Source: JACDAN01 sp963847235
GTDB lineage: Bacteria > Actinomycetota > Thermoleophilia > Gaiellales > Gaiellaceae
DNA: 64,000 nt
NCBI GenBank assembly: GCA_963847235.1
Contig: CAWJYU010000023.1
Coordinates: 62,001 to 126,000 of the forward strand
Direction of reading: 5' to 3'
The notes beneath the pieces were generated by a model, which was not told where the DNA came from, searched no databases, and worked only from the letters and a program-made list of their open reading frames with translations. Below, piece after piece: positions 41,932-52,048 of this stretch (the first letter of the stretch is position 1; every line of letters begins with the position of its first letter). The translations under genes and the position numbers were made by a program.

Positions 41932-42585
41932 CTGATCGACGAGCTGCCCGCCGAGCGGACGGCCAATGCATTCACGCACCCTTCGTGGGCGCCAGACAGG
42001 GCGTCCTCCTACGAGCGGCTGGAGTTTCTCGGGGACAGCGTCCTCGAGCTCGCCGTCGCCAACGCGCTCTTCGAGCGGTTTCCGGATCTTCCGGAGGGCC
42101 GGCTGGCGAAGATTCGGTCGCACGTCGTCTCCCGCGCGAGCTGCGCGGTGGTATCGCGCGAGCTGGGTCTGGGCGCTCGGCTCGCGGACCGGGGTGAGGG
42201 CATCGTTCCGCCGGAGGAGCTCGAGCGGCTGGCGCGCAATCGCAACGTCCTCGCCGCGCTGCTCGAAGCGGCTCTGGCGGCGCTCTTCCTGGAGCACGGC
42301 TTCGAGCCGATCGAGGACGCGGTCGTCGAGGCGTTCGCCGGGCGGATCGAGTACGCAGCCACCACACACGTCGACTACAAGACGGAGCTGCAGGAGCAGC
42401 TGGCGGCTCTCGGGCAGCAGGTCAGCTACTCCGTCCTCGAGGTGGAGGGGCCGCCGCACGACCGGAAGTTCACCTCGGCAGCCGTCATCGACGGCGACCA
42501 GGCCGGCGTAGGGGTCGGGTCCTCGAAGAAAGCGGCGGAGCAGGAAGCCGCCAAGCAGGCGCTCGAGAAGGTCCGCGCCGCGTAA
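41932..42585 (+). CDS. rnc: Ribonuclease III, start codon not canonical
   Basis: Cuts double-stranded rRNA precursors. NAFTHPSWAPDRASSYERLEFLGDSVLELAVANALFERFP is the signature with catalytic Glu/Asp; VLAALLEAALAALFLEHG gives the second acidic cluster; the C-terminal ~70 residues form a dsRBD (DYKTELQEQLAALGQQVSYSVLEVEGPPHDRKFTSA...SKKAAEQEAAKQAL). No ATG, GTG or TTG occurs in frame between the acpP stop and the signature; CTG at 41932 gives a normal 217-residue enzyme. Confidence 0.9.
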   Translation: MIDELPAERTANAFTHPSWAPDRASSYERLEFLGDSVLELAVANALFERFPDLPEGRLAKIRSHVVSRASCAVVSRELGLGARLADRGEGIVPPEELERLARNRNVLAALLEAALAALFLEHGFEPIEDAVVEAFAGRIEYAATTHVDYKTELQEQLAALGQQVSYSVLEVEGPPHDRKFTSAAVIDGDQAGVGVGSSKKAAEQEAAKQALEKVRAA

Positions 42586-42608
42586 GGAACACCATCCGCC
42601 GGGCCTAC

Positions 42609-42614
42609 TAGCGT
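42609..42614 (+). promoter_or_regulatory. -10-like TAGCGT before smc
   Basis: Ends 9 nt before GTG at 42624; TACTAG at 42606 is an overlapping alternative. Confidence 0.3.
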
Positions 42615-42623
42615 TCCGGCGGC

Positions 42624-45152
42624 GTGCATCTCCGCGCCATCCGCATCCGCGGCTTCAAGTCCTTCCCTGAACCGGTCGAGGTCCGCCTCGAGCCGGGCGT
42701 CGCCGTCGTCGTGGGGCCGAACGGCTCGGGGAAGTCGAACGTGGCGGACGCGCTGCTCTGGGCCTCGGGCTCGCTGAGCCCGAACGAGCTCCGGGCGGAG
42801 AAGCCCGACGACGTGCTCTTCTCGGGCTCGGCCGAACGGCAAGCGGCGCCCTACTGCCAGGTCGAGCTCGTCCTGGACAACGCGGACGACACCCTGGCCG
42901 ACCTCCCGGCAGAGGTTTCGGTCATGCGGCGCGTCCACCGGGGCGGCGAGGGCCAGTACCTGATCAACGGGACCGCGGTTCGGCGCACCGACCTCGTGGA
43001 GCTGCTGGCCGACGTGGGTCTGGGAGGCGCCGCCGGTTCGGTCATCTCCCAGGGCAAAGTCGAGCAGATCCTGGCCTCCAAGCCCGAGGAGCGCCGGGCG
43101 CTCGTCGAGGAGGCGGCCGGGCTCGGGAAGTTCAAGCGCCGCCGCCACCGCGCGGAGTTGAAGCTCGCGCGGGTGGGACAGGACGTGGCGCGTGCGCGCG
43201 ACATCGAGGCGGAGGTCAAGAAGCGGCTTCGGCCGCTCGCTCTCCAGGCGAGCGCGGCGCAGCGTGCCGAGAAGCTCGGCGGCGAGATCGCCTCGCTGGA
43301 GGCTGCCGTCGCCACGCTCGATCTGACCGCGGTCGACGAGCGGATCGGCGAGGCGTCCGAACGGCGAGCGGCCGCGGATCACGCGAAGCGGCGGACGGAG
43401 GGGAAGCTGGAGGAGCTGCTCGGAGAGCGCCACCGGGCGGAAGAGGAGCTGGCGGACGCCGCCGGCAAGCGCGAGTCGGCAACCGCGGCCCTCTACCGCC
43501 TCAAGAGCGCCGGCGAGCGGCTGGAGCTGCGCCGGGAGAGCGCGGCGGCGCTCGTCGAGTCACTGCGGCACGCGGCGAGCCGGCCACGGCTGCGGACCGG
43601 CCCCTCGGCCGCCGACCTGCGCCGCCTAAAGCTGCGCGAGGAGGCCGATCTCGCCCGGGAACGGCTCGCGGCGCTCGAGCGGACGCTTGCCGAGCGCGAG
43701 GGCGTCCCGCCGGCGGCGCGTGCGCTCGCCGAAGCCGGCCACGAGCTCCTGCTGTCCAGGCTCGAGGTCGCTCCGGGAGACGAGCGCGCCGTGATCGCAG
43801 CCCTGCGAGGCCGCGGCGGCGCCGTCGTCGCGCCCGACGAGCGGACGGCACTCAGGCTGGTCGACGAGGCTCGGGCGGGCGGGCTCGGAAGCCTGAACGT
43901 GGTCGTCGAGGAGACCGTGGACGAGTTCGTCGTCGTCGAGCGCGACGAGCTCCTGCGGCAGTCGACCGTGGCCGTCACGCGCGACGGCATCGGCTACGAC
44001 CCGTCAACGCGGGAGGTCTGGTTCCTCGGCGAGGCTGCCGAGGCGGTCTTGCTGGAGCTCGAGGCCCGCCGCCGGGCGGTTGCCGCCGAGGTCGAGGAGC
44101 TGGAGCGGCAGGCGGAGGCCGTCGTCGACGAGCCCGGTCCGGGATCCGCGCTGGACGACGGCCGGTACCGCTCGCAGATCGCCGCGGCAGAGCGCCTGGA
44201 GCGCATGCTCGCAGCAGCCGGGTTGTCGAGCGACCGATGGGAGCCGACGCTCCGCGCGCGCGTCGACGCGGGGACGAGCCGTACGGCCGAGCTCGCGGAC
44301 GAGCTGCGGCGGCTCGGCGGCGCGGAGGCCGAGATTCGCCGCGAGGCCGGCGAGGCCGCGGCCGCGTCCGGCGCCATCGACGTCGAGCTCGCCCGCCTGC
44401 AGGCCGAGCGCGACGAGGCTCAGCGGCGGCTGGAGGCGGCCGGAGCCGAGCCGGCCGACGGAGACGACCGCGAGGCGATCGCCGAGCGGCTCGAGCGCCT
44501 GCAGCGGCGCCGAGAGGAGCTCGGGCGCGTGAACCCGCTCGCCGCCGAGGAGTACGAGCGCGAGAAGGAATCACTCGCGGAGCTCACGGCGCAGCGCGAG
44601 GACCTCGAGCGCAGCCTCGACGAGCTCGCCAAGCTGCGGGACGACCTCGACCGCACCGTCGAGCGCCGGTTCGCCGAGACGTTCGAAGCGGTCAGCGGCC
44701 ACTTCGAGGAGGTCGCGTCGACGCTCTTCCCGGGCGGGCACGGCCGGCTACGGCTGACCGCCGAGAGCGAGGGTGACGACGACGAAGCGACGCCGGGCAT
44801 CGAGGTCGAGCTCCGCCCGGCGGGCAAGCGCGTGACGCGGCTCTCGCTGCTCTCGGGCGGCGAGAAGGCGCTCGGCGCGATCTCGTTCCTCTTCGCGCTT
44901 TTCCTCGCCCGCCCGTGCCCGTTCTATCTCCTGGACGAGGTCGAGGCCGCGCTGGACGACGCCAATATCGGCCGCTTCGTCGAGCTGCTGCGCCGCTTCT
45001 CCGACCGGGCGCAGTTCATCGTCATCACGCACCAGAAGAAGACGATGGAGGCGGCCGACGTGCTCTACGGCGTGACCATGGGCGACGACGGCGTCTCGCA
45101 GGTCGTCTCGCGCAGGCTGCCGCGCGAGCCCGCCGCCGAAGCCGCGGCCTAG
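42624..45152 (+). CDS. smc: SMC chromosome partition ATPase with short coiled-coil arms
   Basis: 842 residues instead of the usual 1150-1200. N-terminal head: MHLRAIRIRGFKSFPEPVEV, GPNGSGKSNVADALLWASG (Walker A), ISQGKVEQIL (Q-loop region), EEAAGLGKFKRRRHRAELKL. Hinge at about residues 360-465 (LSRLEVAPGDERAVIAALRG ... STREVWFLGEA). C-terminal head: LSLLSGGEKALGAISFLFALFL signature, FYLLDEVEAALDDANIGRF Walker B, FIVITHQKKTMEAADVLYGV. Each arm is only about 170-180 residues. No frame break is seen, so the shortness looks real. scpA and scpB are not in the window. Confidence 0.93.
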   Translation: MHLRAIRIRGFKSFPEPVEVRLEPGVAVVVGPNGSGKSNVADALLWASGSLSPNELRAEKPDDVLFSGSAERQAAPYCQVELVLDNADDTLADLPAEVSVMRRVHRGGEGQYLINGTAVRRTDLVELLADVGLGGAAGSVISQGKVEQILASKPEERRALVEEAAGLGKFKRRRHRAELKLARVGQDVARARDIEAEVKKRLRPLALQASAAQRAEKLGGEIASLEAAVATLDLTAVDERIGEASERRAAADHAKRRTEGKLEELLGERHRAEEELADAAGKRESATAALYRLKSAGERLELRRESAAALVESLRHAASRPRLRTGPSAADLRRLKLREEADLARERLAALERTLAEREGVPPAARALAEAGHELLLSRLEVAPGDERAVIAALRGRGGAVVAPDERTALRLVDEARAGGLGSLNVVVEETVDEFVVVERDELLRQSTVAVTRDGIGYDPSTREVWFLGEAAEAVLLELEARRRAVAAEVEELERQAEAVVDEPGPGSALDDGRYRSQIAAAERLERMLAAAGLSSDRWEPTLRARVDAGTSRTAELADELRRLGGAEAEIRREAGEAAAASGAIDVELARLQAERDEAQRRLEAAGAEPADGDDREAIAERLERLQRRREELGRVNPLAAEEYEREKESLAELTAQREDLERSLDELAKLRDDLDRTVERRFAETFEAVSGHFEEVASTLFPGGHGRLRLTAESEGDDDEATPGIEVELRPAGKRVTRLSLLSGGEKALGAISFLFALFLARPCPFYLLDEVEAALDDANIGRFVELLRRFSDRAQFIVITHQKKTMEAADVLYGVTMGDDGVSQVVSRRLPREPAAEAAA

Positions 45153-45156
45153 ACGC

Positions 45157-48100
45157 CTAGCCTGTGAACGGCACGCGCACGACCGGCCGGCCGCGGACCA
45201 GCACGCGCGCCCGGTCGCGACAGGCCGGCAGCCGCCTGGAGATGTCGGGACGCCGGCAGTTGGCCGTGTTCGAGCCGGAGACGTCGGCGGGGTTCACGAT
45301 CGCGCGTCGACGGCTCGACGGGCCGACTCGCGCGACGACCACGAAGGTCTTCCTTGCGTTTGGCCGCATCGTCGCTACCCGCCAGCAAAGGTCCCGTCCC
45401 GACCGGCGAGCTCCCGGTGCCCGAACGACGGTCAGGCCGGCCGGCATGCGGTCACAGGCCACGACGTTCCGAGCCGTCCCGCGGCCGCGGTTCCTGACCG
45501 TGATCCGGAACGTCACGCGCTGCGAGGGATACAGGAGATGCCGGTCCGCCCTCTTGCGAATCACCAGGCGGGCGAGCGGGCCCAGCCTCCGCACGTTCGT
45601 GACCGTGCACGTCAGGACACCGCCGGGCGTGCTCGGGGTCGTGACGGTGAAGGGACCGCCTCGGTAGAGCCTCAGGTCACGCGGGCCGGTGCCGCAGTTG
45701 ATGACGGCGACGTACCCCTGCGGTACGGCGATCTCACCGATCGTGACCTGGGTCGACGGCGGGTAGTCGAACGACACGCTCTGCCCGTCGGCGGTGGCGA
45801 CAGAGGAAACGTCGTACGGCGCACGGCCGACGTCGTCGACGAAGATCGTCGCCGACCGCTCCGCGCCGCCCCATTCCTTGAGCAGCCGGACGGTCGTCAC
45901 GGGCGTGTTCGTGATCGTGCACGTGATGGTGGCGCCGTCGACGGCCGGTGAGGTAACCGGGAACGGGCCGCCTGCATAAGCCTGCGGGCCGCCGCCGCAG
46001 TCGATCGCCGCCGTGAATCCAGCGGGCACCGTGGTCTCGCCGACCGCGACCGGAGTCGAGACGGGGTACTCGAATGACGTGCCCTGGCCGCTGGCGGTCG
46101 CGACCGTGGAGGCGTCGTAGGGCGCCATCCCGTTCACGTCGACGAAGAGCGTCGCCGCTGACGAGGCCCCGGCCCATTCCTTGACGACCTGCACCGTCGA
46201 GCGGAGCTCCGTGTTCGTGATCGTGCAGGTGGTGACCTCGTCCCCTTCTGCGGGAGAGGTGACCGGGAAGGGGCCGCCGGTGTAGGGCTGGGGGCCCTGC
46301 CCGCAGTCGATGGTGGCGGCGTAGCCGGCCGGCACGGGATCCTCACCGACCGTCACCGGGGTCGAGACCGGGTACGTGCAGGAGGCGCTGTCGCCGCTCG
46401 CAGTCGCGACGGTGGATGCGCTGCGAAGGGAGCGCGCCGTCGGTCGACGAAGATCGTCGTCGAGGCGGGTGTTCCGATCCACTGCTTGACCACCTGGACA
46501 GTCGAGAACAGCTGGGAGTTCGTGACGGTGCAGGTGACGACTCCGAGGTGTTGAGCCGGAGACACCACCGGGAACGGCCCGCCGTCGTACGGCTGACGAG
46601 GTCTGCGTGTGGCCGCAGGCGATCTCGGCTGCATAGCCGGCCGGCACCGTGGTCTCGCCGACCGTGACCGGCGTCGAGGTCGGGTAGATCGAAGGACGTG
46701 TTGTCGCCGCTCGCGGTGGCTGTCGTGGAAGCGTCGTACGGTGCCGCGCCGTTCAGGTCGACGAAGATCTCCGCGGACGACGGAGCGCCGACCCACTGCT
46801 TGACGGTCCGGACGAACGAGAGCGTCTGCGTGTTCGTGATCGTGCAGGTGACGACCCCGAGGTGCTGCGCCGGAGACGTGACCGGGAACGGGCCGCCGGT
46901 GTATTGCTGGCGACCCTGCAGCTCGCCGCACGAGATCGTCGCCTGGTACCCGACCGGCACCGTGGTCTCGCCGACCGTGACCGCCGTCGAGACCGGGTAG
47001 ACGAAGGACGTGGTGTCGCCGCTCGCGGTCGCTGTCGTGGAGGCGTCGTACGGTGCCGCGCCGTGGCGTCGACGAAGATCTCCGCCGAGGAGGGGGCGCC
47101 GACCCACTGCTTGACCACGCGGACGGTCGAGAGCAGCTGCCTGTTCGTGATCGTGCACGTGAGGGTTTCCCCGGCTGCAGGAGCGACGGACGGCGAACGG
47201 CCCGCCCTGGTAGGGCAGTGCCCGGTTGGCGCCGCACTGGATCGTCGCGTCGTATCCGGTCGGCACCGCGGTCTCGCCGACTGTCACCGGCGTCCCGGCC
47301 GTGTAGTCAAAGGAAGTGTTGTCCCCATCGGCAGTCGCGACCGTCTCGGCGTCGAACGGTGCGACGCCGTCCTGGTCGACGAAGATCGTCGCCGAGGAGG
47401 GGGCGCCGATCCATTCCTTGACCACCCGAACGGTCGCCGGCGGCGGAATGATGTTGTTGCTGATCGTGCAGGTCAGCGTGTCGCCGTTGGTTGGCGGCGA
47501 CGTTACTGCGAACGGGCCGCCGTTGTAGGGGTCTACTACAGGGCCCGTACCGCATTGGATCGTGGCGGTGTAACCGGTCGGCACGGGCGATCTCGCCGAC
47601 GAACGCCGGCGTGGACACCGGGTATTCGAACTCGGCGCTGTCCCCGTCTGCGATCGCGACCGTCTCGTCGTCGAAGGGCGCCACGCCGTCCTGGTCCACG
47701 AAGATCGTCGCGGTGCTCGGCGTGCCGGACCAGTTCTTGATTACTCGAATCTTCGAGAGCTGCTGGGTATTGACGATCGTGCAGGTGATGGTCGCTCCGT
47801 CGGTTGCGGGCGACGTGACCGCGAAGGGCCGCCGGCGTAGGCGACTGGAGCGCCGTCGCCGCACTGGATCGTGGCCGCGTAGCCGGTCGGCACGGAGCGA
47901 CCTCGCCGACCGTGACCGGCGTCGAGATCGGGTAGGTGAAGGAGGCGCTGTCGCCGCTCGCGATCGCGACGGTCTCGGCGTCGAAGGGCGCCACGCCGTC
48001 CTGGTCGACGAAGATCGTCGTCGTGCGCGGCGCGCCGACCCATTCCTTGACCACCTCGACGTTCGAGAGCTGCTGAGTGTTGGTGATCGTGCACGTGATC

Positions 48101-50593
48101 TCGACGCCACCGACGGCGGGGGAGGTGACCGGGAAGGGTGCGCCCGTGTACGGCTGCGTGGTCGCCCGTCGCCGCACCGGATCGTGGCCGCGTAGCCGGC
48201 CGGGACGGGTGTCTCGCCGACCGTGACCGGGGTCGAGATCGGGTAGGTGAAGAAGGCGCTCGTCGCCGGTCGCGGTCGCGACGGTCTCGGCGTCGAAGGG
48301 CGCCGACGCCGTCCTGGTCGACGAAGATCGTCGTCGTCGAGGGATCGCCGACCCAGGCCTTGACCACTCGCACCGTGGAGGTTTTCTGCTTGTTGGTGAT
48401 CGTGCAGGTGATGGTTGCGCCGTCGGTAGCCGGTGAGGTGACCGGGAACGGGCCGCCCGTGTAGGGCTGCGCGTGTCCTCCCGTGCCGCACTGGATCGTG
48501 GCCTCGTAGCCAGCCGGCACGGGGCGACCTCGCCGACGAACACCGGCGTGGAGACCGGGTAGGTGAAGGAGGTGCTGTCGCCGCTCGCTGTCGCGACCGT
48601 CGAGGCGTCGAAGGAGGCATCGCCGTTCCGGTCGACGAAGATCGTCGTGGACGACGGTGCGCCGACCCAGTTCTTCACGACCTGCACGGTCGAGCGCAGC
48701 TGCTTGTTGGTGATGGTGCAGGTGACGGTCTCGCCGTCGGTCGGCGGTGACGTGACCGCGAACGGACCACCGGTGTAGTTCTGCAGGGCCGCCGCCACAC
48801 TGGATCGTGGCCGTGTAGCCGGTCGGCACGGCGGTCTCACCGACCGTGACCGAGGTCGAGACCGGGTAGTCGAAGGAGGCGCTCGCTGCCGCTCGCGGTC
48901 GCGACCGTCGAGGCGTCGTAAGGCGAGGCGCCGTCGGCGTCGACGAAGATCGTGGCCGAGCTGGGATCGCCGACCCACTGCTTGACCACTCGTGACCGTC
49001 GAGCGCTTGAACCGGTTGCGGACGACGCAGTTGACGTGGTCGCGCACCTGCAGGCCCGTGAGAGTGAACGACTCCACCGTGGCCTGTACGTCGCTGTCGA
49101 GGATGTCTGTACCCGCGGAGGAGGTGCACGTCACCGACTCGGCCTCGAACTCCGCGGGCACCGGGGTCTCCGAGATCGTGATGTTGCTCAGCGCGGTGTG
49201 CGAGTTCGGCCGCCAGACGAAGTCCAGCGTCCCGGCGGCGGCAGTGTTTCCCGACTGAGTTGCGGTGCGTGTGTTCACCGGAGGGTCGGCGGCCTGGTTC
49301 GGCTTGAACCACCTGTAGGCGAACTGACTGGCAGGTGGCTGCAGCACAGTCCGCCCGCTGAACCGCCAACCTGACTTCGAGACCCAGGCGTCCCTCTTCG
49401 CCTCGTCCGTCTCCTTCCTGACGGTCACCGTGAGATTGCAGAGCTTGGAGGCGAGGTCAGCGAACGCATTCTCGAGGTCGTTGAAATTGGTGACGAGCGT
49501 GTAGTCGGCCGTCTCGATCGGGTACTGCGGGAAGCTCCTCGTGCCCGAGACCGCCTGGATCCGCAGCGCGCTGAGAGCGTCCGTCACGCCATCGCCGACG
49601 CCGATCGCGAACATGTGCGAGTTCGCCTTGAGCTGGTTCGCAGCGTCTGCCGCGGGGTCCATTGCCGAGTAGAAGCCCTCCTCCACACCGGTGCCGCCTC
49701 CGGCCCAGCGGTTCGGGTTTCCGTCAGTGAGGAACACGACCAGGTCGGGCTTGTCGCCCGCTGTTTGGTTGAGAGCCTGTCTCAGCCCAGCGTCCCAGTT
49801 CGTCGTCCCGCCCGGCTGGTAGTGGTTCAGGTAGTAATCGAGATCGCCTTCGTTGTTCCCGTCGATCCACGCCTGGGTGATCGTCTTGTACGGGGCGATG
49901 AAGCTCGTGTCGGCCGTCGTCGAGAACTTGAAGACGGCCATCCTGGCGCCTGTGTCGACGAGACCCCGGGCGAGAGCTTTCGTCGCGCTTCCTGACCTGT
50001 GGTGCGGCGTTCCCGATCGATCCCGACTCGTCGAGGACGACGGCGACCTTCATCCCCTGACACGCTGCGGTGAGCGGATTGTTCGTGGCGGGAACCTTGG
50101 TCGTTAGGTTGAGATTGCTCGGTCGCGAGCGCACTCCCGGAGCAGTTGTCGTTCGTGAAGAGGTCGATCCGGACGGTCGAGGGGCCGCCGGGCGGCGGCG
50201 TGAACACGTGCTCGCTGGGACCGACCTTGCCCGGGTCGGGGAGGTTCCCCCGGGGCGGGCTCTCAGCAGCTTTGATCGCGGCGTTGGCCTCGTACTGGTA
50301 CTCGAGGTCCAGGTTCGACTGTCGCCGTCTGGTCGCCGGACTGGTTTGTGGTTGACGCACCGGGTCACGCCGCCGGTCGTCCAGCTGGTCGATCGCCAGG
50401 TCGTGCCGCGTGACGTCGCCACGATCCGAATGTCGTAGCCGGAGCCCATCGGCCCGGACGTGATCGATGTACCCCTCGCCTGCGCTTGCAGGCTCGTGAT
50501 CGTGATCGCCGCGTGTGAGGAAGCGACGACCGCGAGGGCTCCGGCCACGCCGACGGCAAGGGCCGCCGCAGGCAGTCTCCATCTCTCGCGCAT
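45157..50593 (-). CDS. Very large secreted VWA protein with tandem ~103-aa repeats and DUF11 domain, many frame breaks
   Basis: About 1800 residues once frames are joined. Signal peptide (LPAAALAVGVAGALAVVASSHA), a beta-rich region, a von Willebrand A domain with MIDAS motif VAVVLDESGSIG and later TDGNPNRW, IGVGDGVTDAL, then a Cys-containing linker. Eleven repeats follow, each like VVKEWVGAPSSTTIFVDQDG...STPVTVGETAVPAGY-ATI-CG...GGPFPVTSPA...TCTITNTQ, resembling DUF5979/SpaA-type beta domains. The C-terminus is a DUF11 domain (RLVIRKRADRHLLYPSQRVTFRITVRN). No LPxTG or final membrane helix is seen. At least nine frame changes occur. Likely an adhesin or surface fibre. Converges on smc 4 nt away. 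Confidence 0.75.
45660..49000 (-). repeat. Eleven tandem coding repeats of about 302-319 bp
   Basis: The marker GACGAAGAT (complement of I-F-V codons) or close variants recurs near 45838, 46140, 46443, 46759, 47069, 47378, 47697, 48004, 48319, 48633 and 48940, giving a period of 302-319 bp. Frame-preserving units would differ by multiples of 3; several do not, marking indels. Confidence 0.85.
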
Positions 50594-50681
50594 CTGATCC
50601 CCTTCCTCGCCGTGCTGGGACGGGCACCGAAGATCGTACTTTCCATTCGGGTGTTGTCAAAAAAAGCGCCATGCCCGCAGC

Positions 50682-50687
50682 TAGCCT
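50682..50687 (+). promoter_or_regulatory. -10-like TAGCCT before ftsY (leaderless)
   Basis: Ends 9 nt before ATG at 50697. Confidence 0.35.
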
Positions 50688-50696
50688 CCTCCGGAC

Positions 50697-51645
50697 ATGA
50701 GCCGGAGTTGGGGCGAGTTCCTCGGCGACACCGACACGTCGGACGAGACCGAGGCCGAACAGTCAGGCTTCCTCGCTCGCCTGCGGGATTCGCTGGGCAA
50801 GAGCCGCCGGGCGCTGACGGAGCAGATCGCCTCTGCCGCGTTCGATCCGGCGGACGACGAGGCCTGGGAGCGGCTCGAGGAGGCGCTGATCGCCGCGGAC
50901 GTCGGCGTCCCGACGACGGCCGAGCTCGTCCAGCGGCTGGAGGCCCGAGAGGTCGCCGGCGAGCTGGGCGCCGCCCTCAGCGACGAGGCCGCCGAGCTCC
51001 TCGGCGGGCCGCCGCGCCTCGACCTGAGCGCCCGCCCGACCGTGATCCTCGTCGTCGGCGTCAACGGCACCGGCAAGACGACGACGATCGGCAAGCTGGC
51101 GCAGAAGCTCCGCGAGCACGACCACTCCGTCCTCCTGGCCGCCGCGGACACCTTCCGCGCCGCGGCCGAGGAGCAGCTGGAGATCTGGGCCGGGCCGCGC
51201 CGGCGCGGACTTCGTCGGCTCGGAGCGCGGGGGAGACCCGGCCGCCGTCGCCTACGACGCCATCGAGGCGGCGGCCGCCCGCGGCCGCGACGTGGTCATC
51301 GTCGACACCGCCGGCCGGCTCCACACGCAGACGAACCTGATGGAGGAGCTCGCGAAGGTCCGCAGGGTGATCGAGCGCCGCCTGCCCGGCGCGCCGCACG
51401 AGACGCTGCTCGTCGTCGACGCGACGACCGGCCAGAACGGGCTCCAGCAGGCACGCCTCTTCGGCGAGGCCGTGGACGTGTCAGGTGTGGCCCTGACCAA
51501 GCTCGACGGCTCGGCGAAGGGCGGCGTCGCGCTCGCGATCGCCCACGAGCTCGGTCTCCCGGTCAAGCTCGTGGGCGTCGGCGAAGGGCTCGACGACCTC
51601 AGGCCGTTCGACGCCCGCGACTACGCGAACGCTCTCCTGCTCTAG
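50697..51645 (+). CDS. ftsY: Signal recognition particle receptor FtsY, one frame break
   Basis: SRP GTPase docking ribosomes to SecYEG. NG domain: helical N part (LRDSLGKSRRALTEQIASAAFDPADDEAWERLEEALIAADVGV), G1 VVGVNGTGKTTTIGKLA, DTFRAAAEEQLEIWA, then after a frame change near 51200 AGADFVGSERGGDPAAVAYDAIE, G3 VIVDTAGRLHTQTNLMEEL, LLVVDATTGQNGLQQA, G4 ALTKLDGSAKGG, VGVGEGLDDLRPFD. Removing one G in the GCCGGGCCGCGCC stretch restores the frame; span is 3n+1, 315 aa. Little of the acidic A domain is present. The stop shares CTAG with the convergent dodecin gene. Confidence 0.92.
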
Positions 51646-51848
51646 CGCTCCACCGCGAACGCGATGTTGACGGTCGTTCGGTACATGCTGATGTGGTCGT
51701 TCTCCACGAGGGCGCTCATCGAGATCACGTCGACTCCGTGGATCCCGCGCACGGTCTTCGACGCCTCCTGAACGGCGACGTCGGCCGCCTTGGCGAAGCT
51801 CTCCGGCGACTGGCCGATGATCGTGATGACCTTCGCGATGTCTGCCAT
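51642..51848 (-). CDS. Dodecin (flavin-binding)
   Basis: 68 residues: ADIAKVITIIGQSPESFAKAADVAVQEASKTVRGIHGVDVISMSALVENDHISMYRTTVNIAFAVE. Dodecins assemble as hollow dodecamers that store flavin or coenzyme A. The beta-alpha-beta-beta pattern and the S-x-E-S-F/A-x-x-A helix start are typical; the flavin-stacking Trp of haloarchaeal dodecin is absent in this sequence. AAGGAGG lies upstream of the ATG. First of three related small genes in a row. Confidence 0.85.
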   Translation of the reverse strand: MADIAKVITIIGQSPESFAKAADVAVQEASKTVRGIHGVDVISMSALVENDHISMYRTTVNIAFAVER

Positions 51849-51879
51849 GCACGTCCTCCTTCGATCGTTTTCGGGCGGT

Positions 51880-52038
51880 CTACCCGCCGGGCCGCAAGAT
51901 CACTCGGTATTCGTGCAGCGGGTTCTTCTTGCGCACCTCGATCGCCTCGATGACCGCCGTCGTCCCGACCGGCTTGTCCTCCATGGCGGCCTCGACCGCC
52001 TCCTTGATCCCTTGCCTCCACTTGTCCGCAGCCATCAT
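51880..52038 (-). CDS. 52-aa dodecin-like small protein
   Basis: MMAADKWRQGIKEAVEAAMEDKP, then VGTTAVIEAIEVRKKNPLHEYRVILRPGG. A helix followed by two strands, with the ending (NP-L/I-x-x-Y-x-V-I/V-L-x-P-G) shared with the next small protein (NPIGDYIVVLGPG). It lacks the first beta strand of dodecin. AGGAG is directly upstream of ATG-ATG at 52038. Too short for routine gene calling. Function unknown; context suggests a hetero-assembly with the neighbouring dodecins. Confidence 0.65.
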   Translation of the reverse strand: MMAADKWRQGIKEAVEAAMEDKPVGTTAVIEAIEVRKKNPLHEYRVILRPGG

Positions 52039-52048
52039 TCTCCTTTCG

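Noticed and set aside
45660..49000. Regular ~310-bp periodicity considered as CRISPR or satellite DNA
   Set aside because: Units are full-length protein-coding repeats with variable sequence between them, far too long for CRISPR spacers.
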